From NCBI GenBank assembly GCA_013202635.1, contig JABMRO010000445.1, forward strand, positions 1 through 11,284: 11,284 bases of DNA, read 5' to 3'. Each line of letters opens with the position of its first letter. Positions within the stretch are counted from its first letter, which is position 1. The position numbers were made by a program, and so were the translations under genes. The notes beneath the pieces were generated by a model. That model saw nothing but the letters and a program-made list of their open reading frames with translations, did not search any database and was not told where the DNA came from. This DNA is from Planctomycetota bacterium. Lineage in GTDB: Bacteria > Planctomycetota > Phycisphaerae > Sedimentisphaerales > Anaerobacaceae. Positions 1-7,673 of this stretch are shown piece after piece.

Positions 1-676
1 CATCAGAAGCCAGCTCAATCTCAAATTCCCGGACCACTCTGCCATCGATAACAAGACTTATAAGTTGTTTTTTTGCTCCATTCTTAACCGGGAAGTTCAG
101 ATATTTTTTCTTCAGCAATAATTCCCGGCTCTTATCTGTAGCTACCTCAACCTTTTTGTCGCTCTGAATGATATGGTCCACGTTTATGTGCCCCCATCCA
201 CCGGTGCCCTTATCGACAATTCGGATTTGTGCCTCTCGACGAGATAGTTCCGAGACATCCCAACAGTGCCACTCCAGTTCTTCCGAGCCACCGGGTCTGT
301 CATTCGGCCCCGTTGCGGTTCGGACGACCTTTCCAGCCACCAGCAGATTAATGCAGGTTTTTCCGGGATATTTTCCGCCGCCTACCAGAAAGTTAATGTA
401 CTTACGTTCAATCTTAAATGGTGGCGAAGTAAGCGTGCCAGTGGTCTTATCGCCTTTATAATACGTATTGACCAGTCCTTTACCTTTGAAACCGGTTACT
501 TCCATCTGATTGGCCAGGATTCCCTGAGCCGGCCCGGGGCCGAAGGCCTCTCCGGTAACCGTCCAGGTACCATAGTCTTTGCCTTCAAAATCAGCTATCA
601 GAATATCCTCCTGAGCGCCAATGCTGTTCAGACAACTAAACATTGCAATAGAAATAATCAACAGCAACTTTTTCAT
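1..676 (-). CDS. GH32/levanase-like secreted glycosidase, N-terminal part (3' end outside window)
   Basis: This minus-strand gene starts at an ATG at 676-674, preceded by an AAAGGGG Shine-Dalgarno-like stretch, and stays open for 225 codons to the window edge. Residues 1-21 form a Sec signal peptide (MKK, hydrophobic core, cleavage expected near SIGA|QED). Residues of about 25-190 resemble the beta-sandwich accessory domain (DUF4980-like) found before the catalytic propeller in GH32 levanases and fructanases of Bacteroidota and Planctomycetota. Recognisable blocks are ADFEGKDYG, AFGPGPAQG, GKGLVNTYY, a GTLTSPPF block, a GGGKYPGKTCINLLV block and GGWGHINVDHI. The GH32 catalytic residues (Asp of the NDPNG block, the RDP Asp, the EC Glu) would lie beyond the window, so the enzyme class is inferred from this leading domain only. 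It is the last gene in the window of the glycan cluster, 65 bases after a sulfatase. Substrate could be a fructan, but an alternative glycoside cannot be excluded. Confidence 0.72.
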   Translation of the reverse strand, partial: MKKLLLIISIAMFSCLNSIGAQEDILIADFEGKDYGTWTVTGEAFGPGPAQGILANQMEVTGFKGKGLVNTYYKGDKTTGTLTSPPFKIERKYINFLVGGGKYPGKTCINLLVAGKVVRTATGPNDRPGGSEELEWHCWDVSELSRREAQIRIVDKGTGGWGHINVDHIIQSDKKVEVATDKSRELLLKKKYLNFPVKNGAKKQLISLVIDGRVVREFEIELASD

Positions 677-741
677 CTTATAGCCCCTTTCGAATTAGTT
701 ATTTTTTTAGACCCATATTCAGTATGGCCCTTGTGTCCCGA

Positions 742-2217
742 TTAGCTCCCTGCTTGTGAACCGAGATACGGAAGATGCTCGATATTGAATTTATCGCCAA
801 CTTCTTTTTGCAGGATTTTCAGCCGCCTCCTTAATTTCCTTATCCGGCTGAAATAGGTTGGGTCCTCGGCAAGATTGTTCATTTCCAGAGGATCGGCCTT
901 GAGATTGTAAAGGAGGGTTTTGCCGATTTTCGGATAGTATATCATTTTGTAACCGCCCGCAGTAATCATTCTCTGCAGGTCAATATAACCGCCGTAAATT
1001 GCGTCGTAACTGTTGTTTGTCTTACCATTGATAAGCGGTATCAAACTCTTAAACTGAACCTGTCGAGGTTTCTTAACACCGGCAAGCTCCAGCGTCGATG
1101 GCATAATGTCCTGAAGGTAAATCGGCATAGAGAGCTTTTTGTTCTTCGGAATACCTGGGCCGTTGACCACAAGCGGCACTCTGACGCTATGGTCGTACAT
1201 ATTCTGTTTTCCTATCAGACCGTGATGACCAACCGCCAGCCCATGGTCGGCCGTGAAGAATATATAAGTATTGTCGGCTTTTCCGGTTTTTTTCAGCGTA
1301 GCCAGAATTCGCCCGATCTGCGTATCCATGTGGGTAATTATCGCGTAGTATTCCTGACGGTTCACTTTAACGGCATATCTACTGCGGGGGAATGGAGCGA
1401 GACGTTCATCTCTCTGCTTCCTACCGAGGCCGATCGAATCCTTATACGGATACTCAGGCAGGAAATTAGCGGGAACTTTCACATTATCCAACGGGTACTT
1501 GTCCACGTATTCCTTCGGAGATTGTCTCGGATCATGCGGGGCGTTGAAAGCCAGATACATAAAGAACGGCTTTTCGCTCTTCGAAGCGTTTTCGAGAAAC
1601 TCCACCGAGTTGTCCGCGAGCACTTCACTCCAGTGCCTGCCGCCTTTCCAGTAACCCTCATTTTTCTTGTCCCATGGTTTCCAGAGGTCGGGTATTCCCT
1701 CTATCGGCCGGTTGTATCCCAGCGGCGTTTGATTGGGCATACCGGGCCGAACATCTTTGACATAATCGAATATGTCTTCCGGCTTGATACCTTTTACGTG
1801 CCACTTGCCGGTCATATAGGTATCGTAGCCGGCCTGCTTCATATACTGCGACCAGAACCTGCCCGCTTTGGTCTCTTCCTTGAGCTTCGGTTCAAACTCT
1901 CTGGCCATCCACAGGAATCGACCGGTATTGAGCATTGTCCGGCTGGCCACACATATCGCGCCATGCCAGCCGCCCTGATTATATGCGTGTGTAAAAGTAA
2001 CGCCGTTTCGAACAAGCTTATCAAGATTCGGCGTTTCTATTTCATCACAGCCCAAAGAGCGCAGCGTTTCAAAACACTGGTCATCGGCAAAGATGAAGAG
2101 TATGTTGGACTTCTTTTGTTCCTTTGCAAAGGCCGGGATACCCGGCACAGATAAGGCGGCTAAGCTTGCACCGGCAGCCTTCAAAAAACCGCGTCTTGTG
2201 CAAACGTATTCACTCAT
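742..2217 (-). CDS. Exported sulfatase (S1 family) with variant CVASR active-site motif
   Basis: A 491-residue type I sulfatase, which hydrolyses sulfate esters using a formylglycine made from an active-site Cys. The N-terminus has a twin-arginine-type leader (TRRGFLK at 7-13, then a hydrophobic stretch ending PAFA at about 31), so export as a folded protein is likely. The metal-binding Asp pair is D45-D46 (FADDQ). The maturation motif is C89-V-A-S-R93, with Ala where most family members have Pro. GKWH (K138, H140), APHD (H228), TADHG (D324, H325) and K337 match further catalytic and metal ligands. The ATG is preceded by GGGAGGA at 2224-2230, six bases upstream. It lies between another sulfatase (129-base gap upstream) and the GH32-like gene (65-base gap downstream), which points to desulfation of a complex polysaccharide. 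The S1 subfamily and substrate cannot be read from sequence alone. Confidence 0.93.
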   Translation of the reverse strand: MSEYVCTRRGFLKAAGASLAALSVPGIPAFAKEQKKSNILFIFADDQCFETLRSLGCDEIETPNLDKLVRNGVTFTHAYNQGGWHGAICVASRTMLNTGRFLWMAREFEPKLKEETKAGRFWSQYMKQAGYDTYMTGKWHVKGIKPEDIFDYVKDVRPGMPNQTPLGYNRPIEGIPDLWKPWDKKNEGYWKGGRHWSEVLADNSVEFLENASKSEKPFFMYLAFNAPHDPRQSPKEYVDKYPLDNVKVPANFLPEYPYKDSIGLGRKQRDERLAPFPRSRYAVKVNRQEYYAIITHMDTQIGRILATLKKTGKADNTYIFFTADHGLAVGHHGLIGKQNMYDHSVRVPLVVNGPGIPKNKKLSMPIYLQDIMPSTLELAGVKKPRQVQFKSLIPLINGKTNNSYDAIYGGYIDLQRMITAGGYKMIYYPKIGKTLLYNLKADPLEMNNLAEDPTYFSRIRKLRRRLKILQKEVGDKFNIEHLPYLGSQAGS

Positions 2218-2346
2218 AGTATGTCCTCCCGAACAAACACCAATTGTTTTTCCAAATCATATTAAATCTGTATCTTCCTGTCGATTAATTAAGTTTCAAT
2301 AAAATCTTAGCAAGTCAGACTTATCGTTACAAAGTCGCAGTCGTAA

Positions 2347-3915
2347 TTAACTGTCCCAATATTCATCGATCACTTTTTGGATATGAGGGTATCTGTCATC
2401 CGTTTCGTTGTACTTATTTCTTAACCGCAACAGCTCGGTCTTCAGCTCTTTAATTACGGCGGTATATTTCCCCCGTTCTTGCTTTCGCAAGAAAGCACGG
2501 GGGTACAGATTGTTCATTTCGTACGGGTCATTTTTCATATCATATAGTTCCCAGCCGGGCCGGGTTGGTTTCGGGCCGCCTTTCTTGTAGTTTTGACCGT
2601 AGAAAAATATCAGTTTGTATTCTTTTGTCCGAACACCGAAATGCGCGGGATTGTCGTGGTGCGCCATGTGCATCCAGTAGCGGTAATAAGTGGACCTGGG
2701 CCAGTCGGCAGGTGTTTTGCCCTGCAGCAAAGGAACAAAACTTCGCCCCTGCATATAGCCGGGAGCCTTAGCGCCCGCCAGCTCCAGTATCGTCGGTGCA
2801 AAGTCGGTGTTATTGATAATCTCGTCTGTGCGAGTCCCCGGCTTAATCATCTCAGGATATCTTACAAGAAACGGCATCCGTATCGATTCTTCATACATCC
2901 ATCGCTTGTCGATATAGTCATGCTCACCGAGCATCATACCCTGATCGGACGTATAGATGATGACAGTATTGTCCATCTGTCCGCTGTCATCCAGATACTT
3001 AAACAACCGGCCCAAATTATCATCTACCCCACGAACACACCGCAGATACTTCTTCAAATAACGCTGATATGCCGTCCGTTTGTACTGGTCATCCGACAGC
3101 GACTGGTCAACAAACATATGATGACCCATATTCCTTCGCTTATTACGCTTACCGATGGACGTACCCATATCTTCGGTTGCCTGCGAACCATGATTCGGCA
3201 GCCGCCACAAGCTCACAGGCTCAGGAATATCCACATCCTCGAAGAGCCAGTCATAGCGCTCGGCATTTTCGAAATTGTCATGCGGCGCCTTGTAATGGTG
3301 CATAAGAAAGAAAGGTTTCGACCTGTCTCTGCCTTTGAGCCACTTGAGCGACGTATCTGTAATAACATCCGAGGAGTGACGCGAATCATAAGAGGCGAAG
3401 CGCTTTTCGTTTTTTGGCCACTGCCCACCCGACTCACGAAGAATCGGATTGAAATACGAGCCCTGCCCCGGCAGCACGCAATAATAATCGAACGCAGGCT
3501 CCTGCTTTAAGTGCCACTTGCCAATCATAGCCGTTTCATAACCGGCCTGCTTCATCAGTCCGGGCAAATATTGTCTTTGAGGTTCGAGCCTGCCTCCCAG
3601 ATCCAGAGCGCCGTTGGTCTGGCTGTATTGGCCGGTCAGTATCGTCGCCCTGCTGGGAACACAAATCGAATTGGTACAAAAGCAGTTCTCAAAGAGTATG
3701 CCTTCATTAGCCAGACGGTCAATATTTGGCGTCGGGGCGATTTTTGCTAATCGGCTTTTGTATGCACTTATCGCATGCGCCGCATGGTCGTCGGACATGA
3801 TATAAAGAATATTCGGGACCTTGCGTTTCTCAGCCCTTTGGGCCGCCCATAATCTACCCGTACAAACAACTGTCACAAACGCTCCAAATTCTTTCAGGAA
3901 CTTTCGTCTATCCAT
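2347..3915 (-). CDS. Exported sulfatase (S1 family) with canonical CVPSR motif
   Basis: A 522-residue type I sulfatase. The N-terminus (DRRKFLKEF at 2-10 followed by a hydrophobic stretch to about residue 25) looks like a twin-arginine leader. The catalytic machinery is complete: metal Asp pair D42-D43 (SDDH), formylglycine motif C85-V-P-S-R89, GKWH at 132-135, APHD with H212, SDQG with D324, and K337 in DYIDKRWMYE. The block SDQGMMLGEH...DKRWMYEESIRMPF resembles N-acetylglucosamine-6-sulfatase and related glycosaminoglycan or mucin sulfatases, but this is a resemblance from memory and not a subfamily assignment. Gln325 follows the metal Asp where His or Asn is more usual. Start chosen at ATG 3915, with GAGGT six bases upstream. 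It sits 58 bases after the fucosidase gene and is probably cotranscribed with it and with the second sulfatase. Confidence 0.93.
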   Translation of the reverse strand: MDRRKFLKEFGAFVTVVCTGRLWAAQRAEKRKVPNILYIMSDDHAAHAISAYKSRLAKIAPTPNIDRLANEGILFENCFCTNSICVPSRATILTGQYSQTNGALDLGGRLEPQRQYLPGLMKQAGYETAMIGKWHLKQEPAFDYYCVLPGQGSYFNPILRESGGQWPKNEKRFASYDSRHSSDVITDTSLKWLKGRDRSKPFFLMHHYKAPHDNFENAERYDWLFEDVDIPEPVSLWRLPNHGSQATEDMGTSIGKRNKRRNMGHHMFVDQSLSDDQYKRTAYQRYLKKYLRCVRGVDDNLGRLFKYLDDSGQMDNTVIIYTSDQGMMLGEHDYIDKRWMYEESIRMPFLVRYPEMIKPGTRTDEIINNTDFAPTILELAGAKAPGYMQGRSFVPLLQGKTPADWPRSTYYRYWMHMAHHDNPAHFGVRTKEYKLIFFYGQNYKKGGPKPTRPGWELYDMKNDPYEMNNLYPRAFLRKQERGKYTAVIKELKTELLRLRNKYNETDDRYPHIQKVIDEYWDS

Positions 3916-3973
3916 TTCAATACCTCAAATTACATTATTATAATTTCCCATTCATTCCTGCTCTGTTACCTTA

Positions 3974-5473
3974 CTATACGCGGGACATAATCTTCAACGC
4001 GAAAGCATGTTCACAGGGTTTTTTCGAGGGCATATCGATTTTCAGCCCTTCCAGGTCCCGTTTCCAATTCAGTCTGCCCTTGTGCCCTAACAGTTTGACA
4101 TCAGTTATTTTTACAGCCCCTGCCTTATCCGCCAGCGAGCGGATTGTTACAGTCTCCCCGGCACCCGGCCAGCCTAACACAATCGCGTAAATCGTCTTAC
4201 CATCCTTGCTGCGTGTGAAACGTATATCCTCTGGTGTATATAGTTTGTCCTTATTCTCGCTGAAACCGCCGCCTGTGTTGCGTGTGGGGCCCTCACCAAA
4301 GACCTGCCAAGGTCGGGTCTTGTAAATCGCCTGGCCATTGACTTCCAGCCAGTCACCAATTCCCAGCAGGATTTCCTGTGCCTGCGGAGGTATAGCGCCG
4401 TCGGCGGCGGGTCCGACGTTCAAGAGCATGCAGCCGTTCTTACTGACGATGTCCACCAGCACGTCAACGATCTGATCTACAGATTTGTAGGCGGCAGATT
4501 TCTGATGAAACCACTGGCCAACAGATGTATCGGTCAGCCATGGATACGGTACAAGATTGTCTTCACGCCCGCGTTCGAAGTCCAGAATACCGGTGTGCTC
4601 ATGGATATGCCTATGCTTGTGAGCGGCGCCGACCTGGCGCTTATTTCGCACCGCCCAGTTGTAATAATCGGCAAACATTTGCTGCTGATATTCTGGTGTG
4701 ATGCAATTATGCTGTTCACTTCCCAGGCCGAAGTCAAACCAGGTCAGGTCGGGTTTGTACTTTTCCACCACTTCGTTGACCATACCCAGCCATTTATCCA
4801 TAAACTCCTTGGTGGGCGGTGCGTCTGATTCGTGAGCCCGGCAATACAATCCGGCGTACTTCGGGTCGGCACCATCAAACTTATATGACGGCTCGAAGTA
4901 TCTCCAGGTGAAGGCGTGATGAAAAGTCGCGATGAACTTCATATCTCGCTTGCGAATGGCCTTTTCCAGTTCAGCGGTTATGTCGCGTTTCGGCCCTTTG
5001 TCCATACTGTCCCACTCGGTATAAGCCGAGTCCCACATGGCGAAGTTGTCGTGATGTATGGCTACCGGCCCGGCAAACTTCGCCCCGGATGCGGCAAACA
5101 GTTTCGCCCATTGCTCGGAATCAAATTTTTCGGCCTTGAACAGGGGAACGATGTCTTTGTAGCCGACTTGATTCTGCTGGCCAAAACGACTGATGTGATA
5201 TTTAAAGGTCGGACTGTTTGGCATGTACATATTTCGCCCATACCACTGGCCACCGCCCGGCCCATCTTCAGAGCCTACGGTAACCGGCCCCCAGTGAGTA
5301 TAAATGCCAAACTTGGCGTCCCGAAACCACTCAGGAATCTGGTGCTGAGTTAACGACTCCCATGTCGGCTCGTAACTAATGCTCTTTGCCGCAGATTCAG
5401 ACATACATCCGGCCATCGACACGACTGCAACTGTTAAAATGCAAACAACGATAACACTGATAGTTTTCTTCAT
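3974..5473 (-). CDS. GH29 alpha-L-fucosidase, predicted lipoprotein
   Basis: A 499-residue retaining alpha-L-fucosidase that would release L-fucose from glycans. I start it at the ATG at 5473 because AAAGGA lies at 5482-5487 and the first 23 residues form a lipoprotein leader: MKK, hydrophobic core, then SMAGC with Cys23 as the lipidated residue. GH29 landmarks in order are KFGIYTHWG (54-62), the IHHDNF block (140-144), FHHAF (184-188), the catalytic nucleophile Asp247 in TWFDFG, and DTSVGQWFH (315-323), followed by NGCMLLNVGPAADG (346-359). The C-terminal 90 or so residues fit the small beta domain usual after the barrel. Length is normal for the family. It is the first gene of the minus-strand glycan cluster and probably acts at the cell surface or in the periplasm together with the two downstream sulfatases. 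An upstream in-frame extension to 5668 is not supported. Confidence 0.92.
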   Translation of the reverse strand: MKKTISVIVVCILTVAVVSMAGCMSESAAKSISYEPTWESLTQHQIPEWFRDAKFGIYTHWGPVTVGSEDGPGGGQWYGRNMYMPNSPTFKYHISRFGQQNQVGYKDIVPLFKAEKFDSEQWAKLFAASGAKFAGPVAIHHDNFAMWDSAYTEWDSMDKGPKRDITAELEKAIRKRDMKFIATFHHAFTWRYFEPSYKFDGADPKYAGLYCRAHESDAPPTKEFMDKWLGMVNEVVEKYKPDLTWFDFGLGSEQHNCITPEYQQQMFADYYNWAVRNKRQVGAAHKHRHIHEHTGILDFERGREDNLVPYPWLTDTSVGQWFHQKSAAYKSVDQIVDVLVDIVSKNGCMLLNVGPAADGAIPPQAQEILLGIGDWLEVNGQAIYKTRPWQVFGEGPTRNTGGGFSENKDKLYTPEDIRFTRSKDGKTIYAIVLGWPGAGETVTIRSLADKAGAVKITDVKLLGHKGRLNWKRDLEGLKIDMPSKKPCEHAFALKIMSRV

Positions 5474-5481
5474 TTCACAAA

Positions 5482-5487
5482 TCCTTT
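5482..5487 (-). promoter_or_regulatory. Shine-Dalgarno site deciding the fucosidase start
   Basis: AAAGGA on the minus strand lies eight bases before the ATG at 5473 and directly precedes a typical lipoprotein leader. It favours this start over the longer in-frame reading that begins with TTG at 5668. Confidence 0.75.
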
Positions 5488-5760
5488 CACTGCAACAGAT
5501 GATTAATAAATAAATCCCTCTCACAGGAACATTTATTTTTTGACAGGCTAAAGTATTCGTTTCAGGCACTTTTGTAATTAGCCGTTGTCTTAAAGGGCAA
5601 ACAAGAAGTCTCCTTTGTGTAAATTTGGAAGATTTTACAGTCAGGAGTATATCATCTTTTTCAGACAAAATACAGCAAAGAGGTATCTTCGATTTGAGGA
5701 ATTTAACACGAATATGCGCCGGCTGCCATTTTTGCCTGTACCCGGCTCGTGGCTTATAGA

Positions 5761-7335
5761 TTAACCTTTCTTCCTGCGGTATCGCTTGAAATCGATTTTG
5801 AGCTCACCTACTTTATAACCTATTATCCGTGCAGTGGTTCGCAGATCCCTTGCTGTAGCGGCAAGGTTGCCGTTGCAGCGTTTTAGGGCGTCAACAATTA
5901 TATCACGTTCGAACAAAGCAAGCCTTTCTTTCAGTGAGCCTGTGCCGATGGTATCGGACGCATCAGACGTTTGCAGTGTCGGCGGTAAGTGATGGCCGTG
6001 TATGACGCCATCGGTGCTTAACAGTACCGCCCTTTCGATGCAGTTTTCCAGTTCCCTCACATTGCCGGGCCAATGATACGCTACCATCATATTAATTGCC
6101 GGCGTACTGATTCGGCGGATGTCTTTGCTCATTCTATTGGAATATTGCTCAACGAAAAAATCGGCTAACAGAAGAATATCATCCTTGCAGTCGCGTAACG
6201 GTGGCAGGAAAATGGGAAATACATTTATCCTATAGTAAAGGTCCTGGCGAAAATTTTCTTTGTTAACTGCTTTTTCTAAATCTCGATTTGTAGCAACGAT
6301 GATTCTTGCATTGGATTTTAAGGTACGATTGCTGCCCACACGCTGGTATTCACGTTCCTGAAGTACCCGTAGAAGCTTGACCTGGGTAACCGAAGAGAAG
6401 TCTCCTATTTCATCGAGAAATAAAGTGCCGCCCTGCGCTTCTTCAATATGCCCCTTTCTGTCTTTAAGGGCGCCGGTGAAAGCCCCCTTCTCATGGCCGA
6501 ACAGTTCGCTTTCGAGCAGATTTTCGTTCAGTGCCGCACAATTTACTTTTACAAAAGGTCCCTTGGCACGCAGGCTTGAGTAGTGGATTGCATGGGCGAC
6601 CAGCTCTTTGCCTGTGCCCGATTCACCACGAATAAGAACCGTGGTGTCTGCGGCGGCAACCTGGTGAATTTGACGATATACCTGGCGCATGGCATTTGAA
6701 TTACCGATAATGTTTTCAGGCCGAAACTTATCTTCCAGTTCATGGTGCAGGCGTAAATTCTCATCTTCAAGGCTTTGACGCTGAATTTCCGCGTCTCGCC
6801 GCACGCGTACATCGTTAGCAACCATACTGGCCACAATGCTGAGGACACGCATGTTTTCGTCCAGCCAAGTTGCTTCATTGAAAATCATGTCAACTGAAAT
6901 AGTTCCAATTACCTCCCGTCCAATTGTAATTGGCACGCAAATGAAACTGATTTCTTCATTTGCTATTTTCTTGCGATGGAAACGGTCGAGAAACAATGGC
7001 TCCTCAGAGACTTTCGGGACGACCATTGCCTTGCCCGTTTGAAGTACCTGGCCAGTAATGCCCTCGCCGATTTTATATTGCACATTACGGCTTTGTCGCT
7101 CTGAAAAACCGTGGGCAACTTCAATCATAATGTCGTTACTATCAGGCGTAAGAAGGGTTATTGTGGCTCTGTTCATACCTAACTCGCTGTCGAGAGTGTC
7201 GAGAACTTCGGCCAGCACCTCCCGTTGGTGCATGCCTGCTGTAAGGATATTAGTGATGTTGTACAGAGTCTCCAGCTCACGGACGTGAACGTTTTTATTA
7301 GTTTGCTTCTGTGAATCAGACTTTTCGTTCGGCAC
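5761..7335 (-). CDS. Sigma54-dependent activator, GAF-AAA+-Fis (NifA-like architecture)
   Basis: A 524-residue bacterial enhancer-binding protein that would remodel sigma54-RNA polymerase by ATP hydrolysis. Residues of about 20-175 form a GAF sensor domain, 176-205 a charged helical linker, 208-440 the AAA+ domain, and 470-515 a Fis-type helix-turn-helix (LAATARDLRTTARIIGYKV). In the AAA+ domain, Walker A is GESGTGKE (237-244), the sigma54-contacting loop GAFTGA is 284-289, and Walker B is GTLFLDE (303-309). There is no receiver domain, so it is not an NtrC-type phosphorylation target; the architecture matches NifA-like proteins. The start is GTG at 7335, with AAGGAG at 7345-7350. It is divergent from the porin-amt-glnK-glnN genes, whose upstream region has a near-perfect sigma54 promoter and paired repeats, so it is very likely their activator. 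A NifA role in nitrogen fixation is not supported, since no nif genes are visible here. Confidence 0.95.
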   Translation of the reverse strand: MPNEKSDSQKQTNKNVHVRELETLYNITNILTAGMHQREVLAEVLDTLDSELGMNRATITLLTPDSNDIMIEVAHGFSERQSRNVQYKIGEGITGQVLQTGKAMVVPKVSEEPLFLDRFHRKKIANEEISFICVPITIGREVIGTISVDMIFNEATWLDENMRVLSIVASMVANDVRVRRDAEIQRQSLEDENLRLHHELEDKFRPENIIGNSNAMRQVYRQIHQVAAADTTVLIRGESGTGKELVAHAIHYSSLRAKGPFVKVNCAALNENLLESELFGHEKGAFTGALKDRKGHIEEAQGGTLFLDEIGDFSSVTQVKLLRVLQEREYQRVGSNRTLKSNARIIVATNRDLEKAVNKENFRQDLYYRINVFPIFLPPLRDCKDDILLLADFFVEQYSNRMSKDIRRISTPAINMMVAYHWPGNVRELENCIERAVLLSTDGVIHGHHLPPTLQTSDASDTIGTGSLKERLALFERDIIVDALKRCNGNLAATARDLRTTARIIGYKVGELKIDFKRYRRKKG

Positions 7336-7344
7336 GACTCAGAA

Positions 7345-7350
7345 CTCCTT
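7345..7350 (-). promoter_or_regulatory. Shine-Dalgarno site for the GTG start of the sigma54 activator
   Basis: AAGGAG on the minus strand sits nine bases before the GTG at 7335. This supports a non-ATG start for the activator gene. Confidence 0.75.
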
Positions 7351-7375
7351 ATTTGTAATATAATATTGCTATACG

Positions 7376-7385
7376 ACATAATTGT
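7376..7385. promoter_or_regulatory. Possible activator half-site near its own gene (ACATAATTGT)
   Basis: This is an ACA-N4-TGT palindrome preceded by CG, 41 bases upstream of the activator's GTG. It shares the core of the two stronger repeats at 7555 and 7584 but lacks the trailing CGCA. Reading the reverse strand, ten of 14 positions agree with the first repeat. It might mediate autoregulation, but in AT-rich DNA a chance match is plausible. Confidence 0.3.
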
Positions 7386-7554
7386 AACAAATAAGTGCGA
7401 ACACTACAAATAAATAAAATACCTGGCAAGCGATTATATTTGGTTGTTTTTCCCTAAGCCTATGTAGATAAATAAGTTAGGATGCAAAAATGGTTGACAT
7501 CTTTTTATGCATAGTAAAACGTAAAATTCCTATATGTAATATCTCAAATATGAT

Positions 7555-7569
7555 ACATAAATGTCGCAT
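7555..7569 (+). promoter_or_regulatory. Putative upstream activator site 1 (ACATAAATGTCGCAT)
   Basis: This is the first copy of an ACA-N4-TGTCGCA element, about 145 bp before the predicted transcription start. The 16-mer 7552-7567 matches the second copy at 12 of 16 positions, exactly 29 bp apart. Position and pairing suit an enhancer bound by the divergent sigma54 activator. It is neither the classical NifA site (TGT-N10-ACA) nor an NtrC site. Confidence 0.55.
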
Positions 7570-7583
7570 ATGGATAGCACGCA

Positions 7584-7598
7584 ACATATTTGTCGCAA
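7584..7598 (+). promoter_or_regulatory. Putative upstream activator site 2 (ACATATTTGTCGCAA)
   Basis: This second copy of the element extends to a near-palindrome GCAACA-TATT-TGTCGC (7581-7596), whose six-base arms pair except for one position. It lies about 116 bp before the predicted start, typical for sigma54 enhancers. Being the more symmetrical copy, it may be the stronger binding site. Confidence 0.55.
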
Positions 7599-7673
7599 TT
7601 TAGATGATGTCTGGTGTTCAGAAAAATCGCATATCTCCTGTTCTTACAAGAAGTTAAAGAATATTTATCACCC

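Noticed and set aside
168..745. Two plus-strand open frames at the left end
   Set aside because: They overlap the minus-strand GH32-like gene, which has a start, ribosome site, signal peptide and a recognisable domain.
1189..2154. Long plus-strand open frame opposite the first sulfatase
   Set aside because: It is a shadow of a complete sulfatase with all catalytic motifs. The product has no recognisable domain and no ribosome site.
2593..3510. Long plus-strand open frame opposite the second sulfatase
   Set aside because: It lies wholly within a well-supported sulfatase gene and resembles no family I know.
5474..5668. In-frame N-terminal extension of the fucosidase from a TTG at 5668
   Set aside because: The extension would bury the lipoprotein leader and has no ribosome site. 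The ATG at 5473 has AAAGGA at correct spacing and a lipobox.
5718..5746. GCCGG/CCGGC inverted repeat after the activator gene as a terminator
   Set aside because: The stem is only five bases with a 19-base loop and no T-run follows, so it is not a convincing terminator.
7424..7439. TGGCA at 7424 as a second sigma54 promoter
   Set aside because: The required GC ten bases after GG is TA here, so it fails the invariant -12 element.
7494..7520. Perfect TTGACA at 7494 as a sigma70 -35 box
   Set aside because: At 15-18 base spacing the best -10 is TAAAAC (4 of 6, 15-base spacer). A better TAAAAT is 22 bases away. It is too weak to annotate.
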